Origin: an uncultured Geobacteraceae bacterium
GTDB taxonomy: Bacteria > Desulfobacterota > Desulfuromonadia > Desulfuromonadales > Geopsychrobacteraceae
NCBI GenBank assembly: GCA_937958075.1
Contig: CALFFB010000055.1
Coordinates: 1 to 9,498 of the forward strand
Direction: 5' to 3'
DNA length: 9,498 nt
The position numbers and the translations under genes are program-made. This document shows, in pieces, positions 1 to 8,124 of this stretch. The stretch's first letter is position 1; the number at the start of each line of letters is the position of its first letter. The notes below the pieces were generated by a model that saw only the letters and a program-made list of their open reading frames with translations, did no database searches and was not told the origin of the DNA.

Positions 1-1781
1 TCAGTCTGATTTCGCAGTATGTGAGTCTGAAGCAGGCCGGGCGCAATCATGTGGGTCTCTGTCCTTTTCACGGGGAGAAAACCCCCTCCTTCAGCGTCAA
101 CGCCGAGCGCCAGTTTTTTCACTGTTTCGGTTGCGGGGAAGGCGGCGATGTCTTCAGTTTCATCATGAAGACTGAAGGGATCAGTTTTCCCGATGCGGTA
201 CGCAAACTGGCGGAGCGCTGCGGCGTGGATCTGGAGGAGCGGCCCCTGACCTCCGCGGAGCAGGAGCAGCTGGCTTTACGCGAACGGCTCTATCGTATCA
301 ACGACCTGGCGGCCGAGCTCTTTCACGACAATCTGATGCGTCATCCCCAGGCGGAAGGTGCGCGCCAGTATCTCAAAAAGCGCGGTTACGGACAGAAGGC
401 GGCAACGGAATTTCGCCTCGGTTACGCCCTCGATCAGTGGACGGACCTGCGTGACCATCTGCAGCTCAAAGAGGTTGATGCTGATGAAGCCCGCAGCCTG
501 GGGTTGATCCGCGCGGGCAAGCAGGGGCGTGGTGATTTTGATATGTTCCGCGGCCGTCTGATGTTTCCGGTGTGTAATCTGGCGGGACGGGTGGTCGCCT
601 TTGGTGGTCGGGTTCTAGACGACGGCAAGCCGAAGTATATCAATTCGCCGGAATCGCCGATTTATCACAAGGGGGATGTGCTGTTCGGCCTCTATCAGGC
701 GCGTCAGGCCATCCGTGCCAGTGGCGATGCCCTGGTGGTGGAGGGGTATTTTGATCAACTGGCGCTGCAGCGTGCCGGTTTTGCCCAGGCGGTAGCGACC
801 TGCGGCACGGCCCTGACCGGTGACCAGGCGCGGCATCTCAAGCGCTACGCCCGGCGGGTGGTGCTGGTCTTTGATCAGGACAATGCCGGTCGCCAGGCGA
901 CCTACAAGGCGATGACAGCCCTGCAGCAGGAAGAGGTAACGGCAGCCGTCATCAGTCTGCCGACGGGGGAGGATCCTGACTCATTTTTGCGCAGGCAGGG
1001 AGCCGATGCCTTCCGGAAGTTGCTGGACTCGGCGCGCCCGGCGATGGAGCTCTTTATTGAAGAGACCCTCAGGCAGGCGGGATCGGGCGTTGAGTATCGG
1101 GTCCGCGCGGTTGAAGCGGTGCTTGAACGGCTGGCTCAGGTGAAAAGCGATCTGGAGAAGGATCTTTACTTAAAGGAGCTGGCAAGGCGCAGCGGTATTG
1201 ATACCGGGCTGCTGCAACAGAAATTGCGGAAAATCACCGCCGCAAGACCCGGACAGGCCACCGACCGGACTGGATTCGCCGCGACGACCGGCAGGGGACC
1301 GTCGCCCGCGCAGCGGACGCAATCGCCGGTGTCGGACCGGGCGCCGACGCTGGGACGTGCCGAAGGAACCCTGATCCGTCTGCTGCTCCAGAGCGCTGCC
1401 GGGCGGCGTCAGTTTGTTCAGGCCGGAGGAATGGAGCTGCTGCCGCGGGCAGAGGTGCGTGACATCGTCCAGTTGATCCTCGATCAGGACGCTACGGGAG
1501 CTTGTGATATCGCCACCCTGCTGCCCTTGATGACTCCGGATCAGGCTGCGATTATCCAGTCCCTGGCCGGGTTTGATCCCGAAGAGTTTGCCGACAGCCT
1601 GGAGCAGGCAACGGAAGATTGTTTGCGATCACTGCAAAAGCAGGCCTTGAAAAAACGCAGTGACAAGCTCTGGCGGGAGCTGATTCCGGAGGCGGAAAAT
1701 CGGGGCGACAGCGCCCTGGCCGATGACTACCGGACGGAGCTGAGGCAGTTGCAGATGCAGATTAAAGGCGGTTTATATTAA
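1..1781 (+). CDS. dnaG: DNA primase DnaG (5' end cut by window edge)
   Basis: DnaG makes the short RNA primers for lagging-strand synthesis at the replication fork, working with the replicative helicase. The frame is open to the left edge: codons from position 3 read SLISQYV, which runs straight into the conserved DnaG N-terminus, so the GTG at 21 is an internal valine and only roughly 15 residues are missing. Counting from that GTG, the CHC2-type zinc-binding motif is C14, H17, C35 and C38. The RNA-polymerase-like core contains FRGRLMFPV (176-184) and a KPKYINSPE block. The TOPRIM domain shows the catalytic E241 (VVEGYFD) and D285/D287 (VFDQDNAG), followed by GEDPDSF (316-322). Residues about 404-445 are a Pro/Thr/Arg-rich linker leading to the C-terminal helicase-binding region. 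The length of about 600 residues fits the family. rpoD follows, as in the macromolecular synthesis operon of many bacteria. Confidence 0.97.
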   Translation, partial: SLISQYVSLKQAGRNHVGLCPFHGEKTPSFSVNAERQFFHCFGCGEGGDVFSFIMKTEGISFPDAVRKLAERCGVDLEERPLTSAEQEQLALRERLYRINDLAAELFHDNLMRHPQAEGARQYLKKRGYGQKAATEFRLGYALDQWTDLRDHLQLKEVDADEARSLGLIRAGKQGRGDFDMFRGRLMFPVCNLAGRVVAFGGRVLDDGKPKYINSPESPIYHKGDVLFGLYQARQAIRASGDALVVEGYFDQLALQRAGFAQAVATCGTALTGDQARHLKRYARRVVLVFDQDNAGRQATYKAMTALQQEEVTAAVISLPTGEDPDSFLRRQGADAFRKLLDSARPAMELFIEETLRQAGSGVEYRVRAVEAVLERLAQVKSDLEKDLYLKELARRSGIDTGLLQQKLRKITAARPGQATDRTGFAATTGRGPSPAQRTQSPVSDRAPTLGRAEGTLIRLLLQSAAGRRQFVQAGGMELLPRAEVRDIVQLILDQDATGACDIATLLPLMTPDQAAIIQSLAGFDPEEFADSLEQATEDCLRSLQKQALKKRSDKLWRELIPEAENRGDSALADDYRTELRQLQMQIKGGLY

Positions 1782-1889
1782 AAAAGGGATTTTGAGTTTT
1801 AATTTTCACAATAGCGGTTACACTTGAAGCCATAAACAATCGAGACACTTTCAAACTGTGCAGAAAACTGCAGGGGAGATCAGGCACAA

Positions 1890-3635
<1,746 letters not shown>

Positions 3636-3674
3636 AGGCGTCGGCATTGGTAAGGATATTGACCGAAAAATATC

Positions 3675-3703
3675 TTGACAGGGATGTTCGGAGATTTTAA
3701 ATT
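3675..3703 (+). promoter_or_regulatory. Sigma-70 promoter for the tRNA
   Basis: TTGACA at 3675-3680 is a perfect -35 box. It is followed after exactly 17 bases by TAAATT at 3698-3703, a 4-of-6 match to the -10 consensus. An A-rich run (GAAAAATAT) sits just upstream and could act as an UP element. Transcription would start near 3710, giving a leader of about 22 bases before the mature tRNA at 3732. It is the best promoter match seen in the window. No discrete rpoD terminator is seen between the rpoD stop and this promoter. Confidence 0.8.
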
Positions 3704-3731
3704 ACTCATTTGTCATTAAGGGAATCCTGAA

Positions 3732-3808
3732 GGGCCTATAGCTCAGTTGGTTAGAGCCGCCGGCTCATAACCGGCTGGTCCCAGGTTCGAGTCCTGGTGG
3801 GCCCACCA
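3732..3808 (+). tRNA. tRNA with anticodon CAU, probably tRNA-Ile2
   Basis: A complete cloverleaf is readable. The acceptor stem is GGGCCTA (3732-3738) with TGGGCCC (3798-3804), all paired with one G-U. The D stem is GCTC/GAGC (3741-3744, 3754-3757). The anticodon stem is GCCGG/CCGGC (3759-3763, 3771-3775) around the loop CTCATAA, with CAT at 3766-3768. The variable loop has 5 bases, the T arm is CCAGG-TTCGAGT-CCTGG (3781-3797), the discriminator base is A3805, and CCA is encoded at 3806-3808. A paired G1-C72 and the absence of the three G-C pairs of an initiator anticodon stem argue against tRNA-fMet. Acceptor pairs C4-G69 and C5-G68 match elements known to favour the lysidine synthetase TilS in E. 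coli, so tRNA-Ile2 (reads AUA after modification) is preferred over elongator Met. The identity is an inference; the tRNA itself is certain. Confidence 0.95.
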
Positions 3809-4016
3809 CGTTTCCCGGCAGGACAGTTCTGGTTGTTGCGGTTTGTTGTCACTTTTTCAAGAGAGTACAGGTTGACCGGTTTGCATCTGCTGCAGAAGAT
3901 TATCAGTTTGCCTCTCCCGGGCACCAGAGGAGAAGCGTAATGACAGGGTCGTTAACAGACGGCAACAGGGCAGTACAGCACCACAACCAGACAAAACCAG
4001 ACAAGACCACAAAAAA
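3809..4016 (+). other. Leader region between tRNA and terminator
   Basis: This stretch after the tRNA CCA end holds no recognised gene. It contains a short hairpin (CCTCT 3911-3915 with AGAGG 3926-3930), a strong ribosome binding site AGGAG at 3928-3932, and a T-free, C/A-rich, G-poor tract at about 3975-4019. The tract includes a perfect tandem duplication of the 10-base unit AACCAGACAA (3985-3994 and 3995-4004). A -35-like TTGACC at 3872-3877 lacks a good -10 partner. No clear terminator lies directly behind the tRNA, so the tRNA transcript may extend through this region to the hairpin at 4017. Confidence 0.5.
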
Positions 4017-4053
4017 GAGTGCACCGGAAAACCGGCGCACTCTTTTTTTTTGA
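3940..4053 (+). CDS. Possible 37-residue small protein or leader peptide
   Basis: An ATG at 3940 sits 7 bases after AGGAG (3928-3932), a better ribosome binding site than that of the downstream nif3-like gene. It opens a frame of 37 codons ending at TGA 4051-4053. The predicted product starts MTGSLTDGNRAV and ends RRTLFF. It is hydrophilic, rich in Thr, Lys, Asn and Gln, and has no signal peptide or membrane segment. The frame runs through the whole terminator hairpin, and the two final Phe codons are the U-tract itself. A ribosome translating it would therefore melt the terminator. No known family is recognised. It could be chance: the composition is set by the C/A-rich DNA and no homologue can be checked here. 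Confidence 0.3.
   Translation: MTGSLTDGNRAVQHHNQTKPDKTTKKSAPENRRTLFF
4017..4051 (+). terminator. Bidirectional intrinsic terminator
   Basis: GAGTGC (4017-4022) pairs with GCACTC (4037-4042). After one A-C mismatch, CCGG (4024-4027) pairs with CCGG (4032-4035), closed by an AAAA loop. Nine T follow (4043-4051). Six A precede it (4011-4016), so it can also stop transcription on the - strand. It ends the tRNA or leader transcript. Only 24 bases separate it from the downstream start codon, so that gene needs either read-through or a promoter upstream of the hairpin. Confidence 0.9.
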
Positions 4054-4075
4054 CCCGGAGAGCGGAAATAGCGGC

Positions 4076-5209
4076 ATGAAAAAAGAGAAAACCGCAAAAG
4101 TCTCAGATGTTATCGGCCTGATTAACCGGCTGGCACCGCCGGAGCTGGCGGAGCAGTGGGACAATGTCGGACTCCAGGTTGGTGACCCCGGCGCCCTTGT
4201 TGAACGGATACTGGTCTGCCTGGATGTCAGCCCGCAGGTGCTGGAAGCTGCCGCCAGGCTGCAGGCACAGCTTGTTGTTGCACATCACCCCCTGATTTTT
4301 CACTCCCTGAAGCGGCTCAGCCCGGCCGATGCCACCGGCGCTCTGGTCTATCGCGCCGTACAGCAGAATATCGCGGTTGTCGCTGCTCATACCAATCTGG
4401 ACCGGGCCAGGGACGGGCTCAACGACTGGCTGGCGGCGCGACTGGGCTTAAGCCGGATCAGACCCCTGGAGAAGCCGGTGCAGGATGCCTTGCGCAAGCT
4501 GGTGGTCTATGTGCCTGTGGGCCATGAACAGCAGCTGATGGACGCCCTGTTTGCGGCCGGTGCCGGGCACATCGGCGCCTATGATCGCTGTTCCTTCAGA
4601 ACCCCGGGAACCGGGACCTTCCGTGGCGGCGCTGACAGCACCCCTTTTATCGGCACGGCCGGTGTTGCCGAAGAAGCCCAGGAGTTGCGCCTGGAGACAA
4701 TCTTCCCCGTGGCCCTGCAGGAGCGTATTGTTCAGCGCATGGTCAAGGCCCATCCTTATGAAGAGGTGGCCTATGATCTGATCCCCCTCGCCAATCCCCG
4801 TACCGATGTCGGTCTGGGGCGTATCGGCGAGCTGGCACAGTCGCTGTCCCTCAGTGATTTCGCCAGGCAGGCCAAGCAGGCTCTCGATCTGCCCTTCCTG
4901 CGCCAGATCGGCACCCCGACCCAGATGATAAGCCGGGTGGCGGTTTGCGGTGGCAGCGGCATGAGCACGTTCAGCGATGCGGCGCGTCTTGGTGCCGACT
5001 GTCTGGTGACCGGGGATGTCAGGTATCATGAGGCGCAGCAGGCCCTTGAGGCTGGAATCGCGGTGCTCGATGCCGGGCATTTCGGCACGGAAAAGATCAT
5101 GGTCTCAGAGCTGGCGACACGGTTGCGGAAATTGGCGGCAGACCGGTCTTACGATCTCGATATCATCACCTCAACCGAGGAAAAAGACCCTTTTACTCTT
5201 GTTTTTTAA
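4076..5209 (+). CDS. Nif3/YqfO-family dinuclear metal-binding protein
   Basis: This is a member of the Nif3-like (GTP cyclohydrolase 1 type 2/NIF3) family, conserved proteins with a two-metal site whose cellular reaction is not firmly established. The ATG at 4076 gives 377 residues, matching the long YqfO-type members. The in-frame GTG at 4019 lies inside the terminator stem and is rejected. The N-terminal half shows EQWDNVGLQVG (26-36), ILVCLDVS (45-52), the metal-ligand block VAHHPLIF (68-75) and AAHTNLD (103-109). The C-terminal half shows AVCGGSG, ADCLVTGDVRYHEA (307-320) and DAGHFGTEK (332-340), whose H335 and E339 complete the site. Residues about 140-240 form the inserted CutA/PII-like domain (KLVVYVPVGH, HPYEEVAYDLIPL). 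The ribosome binding site is weak (GGAG at 4057-4060 is 15 bases away, GCGGA is nearer). The gene is followed by an 88-base gap. Confidence 0.93.
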   Translation: MKKEKTAKVSDVIGLINRLAPPELAEQWDNVGLQVGDPGALVERILVCLDVSPQVLEAAARLQAQLVVAHHPLIFHSLKRLSPADATGALVYRAVQQNIAVVAAHTNLDRARDGLNDWLAARLGLSRIRPLEKPVQDALRKLVVYVPVGHEQQLMDALFAAGAGHIGAYDRCSFRTPGTGTFRGGADSTPFIGTAGVAEEAQELRLETIFPVALQERIVQRMVKAHPYEEVAYDLIPLANPRTDVGLGRIGELAQSLSLSDFARQAKQALDLPFLRQIGTPTQMISRVAVCGGSGMSTFSDAARLGADCLVTGDVRYHEAQQALEAGIAVLDAGHFGTEKIMVSELATRLRKLAADRSYDLDIITSTEEKDPFTLVF

Positions 5210-5286
5210 AACATATTGGCGCCGACAGGGCAGAGCAGCGGTTCGGCAGAATGATGGCGGAATGGATGACACGGCAAATGACAAGC

Positions 5287-5291
5287 GGAGG
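5287..5291 (+). promoter_or_regulatory. Ribosome binding site fixing a GTG start
   Basis: GGAGG lies 6 bases before GTG 5298. The alternative ATG at 5310 would be 18 bases away, so the GTG is the likelier start of the zinc-ribbon gene. Confidence 0.75.
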
Positions 5292-5297
5292 TAACAC

Positions 5298-6008
5298 GTG
5301 CAAGAAAAGATGAACCTACTCAGGGACCTGCAGGAGATCGATCAGGAAATCAGCAGCATTGAGGAGGTCTGTTCGGGGTATCAACGGGAATTGAATGAGT
5401 TCAAGAAGCAGGCCGATGATGTGCAGGCCATGCTCGATCAGCTGGCCGGGGAGATAGGCCGTCTGCGGCAGGAGGAATCCCAGATCCAGCTGGAGCTGGA
5501 CAAGCAACGTGACAGTGTCGCCAAGGCCGAAGCCCGCCTGCCGGGGATTCAGACCCAGAAAGAGTATGTTGCCGTGTTGAAGGAAATCGACGTGGCCAAA
5601 AAGGGGAACAAGGAGCTGGAGGAGCAGCTCAAGGCCAAGCAGGGTGAGATCGCCGCCCTGGTCGATGAACAGCAGGAAAAAGAAGGAAACCTGGAGGCCA
5701 TCAACGAGAACGCTGAAGCGCGGGGCGCTGAGTTGAATGAACTGATCAGCTCGTCCAACGCCAAGCTGCAACAGCAGAAGCAGGCCCGTGAATCCGTGGT
5801 CACAGATGTTCCGACCTCCCTGTTGCGCAAGTATCAGGGGCTGTTCAAACGCAGAAACGGTCTGGCCCTGGCTATCGCCCGCAATGGCGCTTGCCTCGGC
5901 TGTAACATGCAGCTGCCGCCGCAACTGTTCAACCGCCTGCTGCTGGCTGAGGATCTGCAGACCTGCCCGCACTGTAATCGTATTCTGTACGTCGAAGTGG
6001 AAGTCTGA
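5298..6008 (+). CDS. Coiled-coil protein with C4 zinc ribbon (COG1579 type)
   Basis: This 236-residue protein is almost wholly helical coiled coil for residues about 5-165, with dense Glu/Gln/Lys heptads and no membrane segment. It ends in a zinc ribbon with CxxC pairs C199/C202 (CLGC) and C223/C226 (CPHC). The layout is that of the C4-type zinc-ribbon family (DUF164/COG1579). The Helicobacter pylori member HP0958 is known to bind sigma-54 and flagellin mRNA; whether this protein does anything similar is unknown. The segment EARLPGIQTQKEYVAVLKEID (78-98) is typical of the conserved hairpin tip. The start is GTG 5298, set by GGAGG at 5287-5291. It follows the nif3-like gene and stops 17 bases before rnpB, so rnpB is either co-transcribed or uses a promoter inside this gene. 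Confidence 0.88.
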   Translation: MQEKMNLLRDLQEIDQEISSIEEVCSGYQRELNEFKKQADDVQAMLDQLAGEIGRLRQEESQIQLELDKQRDSVAKAEARLPGIQTQKEYVAVLKEIDVAKKGNKELEEQLKAKQGEIAALVDEQQEKEGNLEAINENAEARGAELNELISSSNAKLQQQKQARESVVTDVPTSLLRKYQGLFKRRNGLALAIARNGACLGCNMQLPPQLFNRLLLAEDLQTCPHCNRILYVEVEV

Positions 6009-6025
6009 CAGGCAACGAATCATGC

Positions 6026-6423
6026 GGCCAAAGAAGGACAGATGATCGCCGCCCGGGCAGCCAGGCTGTACCGGGGGGAGGAAAGTCCGGGCTCCGCAGG
6101 ACAGGATGGTTCCTAACGGGAACCGGGGGCGACCCCAGGGAAAGTGCCACAGAGAACAGACCGCCTGCTCCAGCCTCGGGCTGTGGCAGGTAAGGGTGAA
6201 ACGGTGAGGTAAGAGCTCACCAGTTCCGGCGGCGACGCCGGAAGCTTGGTAAACCCCATCCGGAGCAAGGTCAAATAGGGAAACGTTTGAGGGCTGTCCG
6301 CCTGAAGTTTCCGGGTTGACCGCTTGAGGTCGTCGGCAACGGCGATCCTAGATAAATGATCATCGCCCTGCGTGCGGGTAACCGGCGCAGGGAACAGAAC
6401 CCGGCTTACGGACTTCTTTGGCC
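6026..6423 (+). ncRNA. rnpB: RNase P RNA, bacterial type A
   Basis: This is the catalytic RNA that removes 5' leaders from precursor tRNAs, including the one made from the tRNA gene in this window. Signature blocks appear in order. GAGGAAAGTCCGGGCTCC is near 6080. AACAGACCGCC lies near 6156. GGTAAGGGTGAAAC is near 6189, GGTAAGAGCTCACC near 6208, and GGAGCAAGGTCAAATAGGG near 6262. ACAGAACCCGGCTTA closes P4 near 6395. Helix P1 is 11 base pairs, GGCCAAAGAAG (6026-6036) with CTTCTTTGGCC (6413-6423). P18 is visible as CCCTGCG (6366-6372) with CGCAGGG (6386-6392), capped by a GTAA tetraloop of the GNRA class. The long P12-type hairpin with TCCGGCGGCGACGCCGGA is also clear. Ends are set from P1 and may be off by a few bases. 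A T6 run follows at 6425-6430. No clear promoter was found. Confidence 0.96.
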
Positions 6424-6489
6424 CTTTTTTCTCGGCAGTGTGATTATTCATGCTGCCGTTTCTTTTGGGCACGCAATGGAATTCAGGTG

Positions 6490-7077
6490 ATGGATCTAGT
6501 GATGTTTTCAGCGGATGGGATGTCCGCGACAAGCCAGGCCCGCAGCAGCGACTGGCAGCAGATTGTCGCAGCCGTCACCAGGGAGTATGGCCAGCTCAGC
6601 GGTCCGGAGAAGGAGTGGATCGCCACGAGCCTGGGGGAAATAGAGGGCCTGCAGCAGCAGCTTGACGCTCTGTTTGTCGCGGCCGCGGGCGATGACCTTT
6701 GTGCCCGTTGTCGTGGCGCCTGCTGCGGCTGCGGTCATAATCACATGACCCTGGTGAATCTGTTGAGCTGTCTTCAGCGCGACGACCTGCCGCAACCGGA
6801 TTTTACGCGGGGCTGCCCCTTCATGGGGGATTGCGGCTGCCTGCTTCGTGCCGGAAGCCGTCCGTTCAACTGCGTGACCTTTATTTGTGATACCATAGAG
6901 GAGCAGATGAGCCTTGGGCAATGTGATCTCTTTTATTCGCTGGAACGACAGCTGCGCACGCTCTATCGTGCCTTTACCGAACGGTATCGCGGCGCGGCCA
7001 TGACCGGCCTGCTGCTGCACTACCGGCGTTTACGTGGAGACTCCTTTTTCTCAATGAAGTCAGATATCAAGGGGTGA
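6490..7077 (+). CDS. Cysteine-rich CxxCxxxCC (YkgJ-like) protein
   Basis: This is a small soluble protein of 195 residues with 12 cysteines. The core motif CARCRGACCGCGHNH (residues 71-85) matches the CxxCxxxCC signature of the YkgJ/UPF0153 putative zinc- or iron-chelating family. It is followed by GCPFMGDCGC (108-117) and the pair C128/C133 in RPFNCVTFIC, as in the family's second half. The function is not established; a bound metal or iron-sulphur cluster is the usual suggestion. The N-terminal 45 residues are helical and outside the motif region. The start is uncertain: the frame is open back into rnpB (GTG 6418), which is rejected. ATG 6490 is the first start outside the RNA gene, with ATG 6502 and 6520 as alternatives, and none has a strong ribosome binding site. 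The next gene begins 5 bases after the stop, indicating an operon. Confidence 0.7.
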   Translation: MDLVMFSADGMSATSQARSSDWQQIVAAVTREYGQLSGPEKEWIATSLGEIEGLQQQLDALFVAAAGDDLCARCRGACCGCGHNHMTLVNLLSCLQRDDLPQPDFTRGCPFMGDCGCLLRAGSRPFNCVTFICDTIEEQMSLGQCDLFYSLERQLRTLYRAFTERYRGAAMTGLLLHYRRLRGDSFFSMKSDIKG

Positions 7078-7082
7078 TACCG

Positions 7083-8108
7083 ATGAAACTGTCTTTTGAT
7101 CGCAGCAATGGTGAAATCGATGAGCTGATCGATGAATTGATGGAGAAAGCCGGAGTCAATCATTCACAGCTGATCCGTGAAATGATTATCGGCGCCCTGA
7201 AGTCAGGCCAGGAAAATACCTATCTGGCCGATCAGAAACTGATTGCCACGACCCTGAAGGAGATGCGCTACACCAACAAGGTCTTTGCTCCCTACCGTCA
7301 GCGCAAAAAAGTGACTGTGTTCGGCAGCGCCAGGACCACGCCGGACGATCCGACCTATCAGAAATGCGTGGAATTTTCGCGGCTGCTGGCGGAGCATGGT
7401 TACATGGTCATTACCGGTGGTGGGCCGGGCATCATGCAGGCCGGGAACGAAGGCGCCGGCGCCGAAAATTCCTTTGCCGTGAATATCCGCCTGCCTTTCG
7501 AGCAGAACACCAATCCGGTTATGAGCCAGGATAACAAGGCCATCACCTATCGGTACTTTTTCAACCGCAAGGTCGCCTTTCTCAAGGAAGCCCATGCCGT
7601 TGCCCTGTTTCCCGGCGGCTTCGGCACCCTCGACGAGGCGATGGAAACCATGACCCTGATTCAGACCGGAAAGAACCCCATTGTCCCTTTGGTGCTCATT
7701 GATGACGACGGTGGTTACTGGGACGAGTGGTTCCGGTTCCTGCGCGACAGCCTGCTCAAGCGGGGAATGATATCTGGCGAAGATTTTTCCCTGTTTACCA
7801 TTACCCGTGATCCGCTGGAAGCGATCGCCGTGATCGACGAGTTCTACCGCAATTTTCACTCCATGCGCTTTGTCGGCAAGAAGCTGGTCATGCGCCTGAA
7901 CAAGGAGCTGAATCAGGAGCATTGCGCGATCCTGATCAGCGAATTTGGTGAAATCCTGTCCGAAGGTGGAACCATCGTGCCGGGCAGGGCCTTTCCCGAA
8001 GAGGATGATCAGCCGGATCTGAAAGACCTGCCCCGGCTGGTGCTCGACTTTAATCTGCGTAACTACGGTCTGCTGAGTGCGGTGATCCGGCGGATCAATT
8101 CCTTCTGA
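7083..8108 (+). CDS. LOG-family Rossmann protein (TIGR00730-like), extended ends
   Basis: This 341-residue protein has a LOG/'lysine decarboxylase-like' core at about 76-255. KVTVFGSART opens the fold. ITGGGPGIMQAGNEGA (110-125) is the nucleotide-binding loop, NRKVAFL (161-167) carries the family Arg, and PGGFGTLDE (177-185) is the hallmark with catalytic Glu185. Characterised relatives cleave nucleoside 5'-monophosphates to release ribose 5-phosphate and a free base (cytokinin activation in plants, PpnN in E. coli); the substrate here cannot be told. Two additions exceed the usual roughly 180-residue core: an N-terminal 45 residues resembling a ribbon-helix-helix pattern, and about 85 C-terminal residues. 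ATG 7083 is chosen over GTG 7074 because AAGGGG at 7069-7074 is 8 bases before it. The gene is tightly coupled to both neighbours. Confidence 0.88.
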   Translation: MKLSFDRSNGEIDELIDELMEKAGVNHSQLIREMIIGALKSGQENTYLADQKLIATTLKEMRYTNKVFAPYRQRKKVTVFGSARTTPDDPTYQKCVEFSRLLAEHGYMVITGGGPGIMQAGNEGAGAENSFAVNIRLPFEQNTNPVMSQDNKAITYRYFFNRKVAFLKEAHAVALFPGGFGTLDEAMETMTLIQTGKNPIVPLVLIDDDGGYWDEWFRFLRDSLLKRGMISGEDFSLFTITRDPLEAIAVIDEFYRNFHSMRFVGKKLVMRLNKELNQEHCAILISEFGEILSEGGTIVPGRAFPEEDDQPDLKDLPRLVLDFNLRNYGLLSAVIRRINSF

Positions 8109-8124
8109 TGAATCGAAACCTGTT

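Noticed and set aside
3732..3808. tRNA 3' end as an integration (att) site
   Set aside because: No second copy of the T-arm and CCA-end sequence and no integrase gene are visible to the right in this window.
4019..4075. Upstream GTG start for the nif3-like gene at 4019
   Set aside because: It lies inside the terminator stem, has no ribosome binding site, and would add residues encoded by the hairpin. ATG 4076 gives the family's normal length.
4833..4847. Sigma-54-like TGGCACAGTCGCTGT, and a similar TGGCACGCATCCTGT at 8207-8221
   Set aside because: Both have GG-N10-GT instead of GC at the -12 element and sit deep inside coding sequence, so they look like chance matches.
4448..5080. - strand ORF inside the nif3-like gene, and similar - strand ORFs at 5316-6023, 7203-8198 and 8095-8706
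   Set aside because: All lie opposite strongly recognisable or motif-bearing + strand genes, and their products show no recognisable family.
5016..5294. + strand 92-codon ORF overlapping the end of the nif3-like gene
   Set aside because: It is a second frame over the conserved DAGHFGTEK region, with an Arg/Trp-rich shadow composition and no own ribosome binding site.
6418..6489. GTG start at 6418 for the cysteine-rich gene
   Set aside because: It lies in the 3' end of rnpB and the next 24 codons include its T-run. ATG 6490 is the first plausible start outside it.
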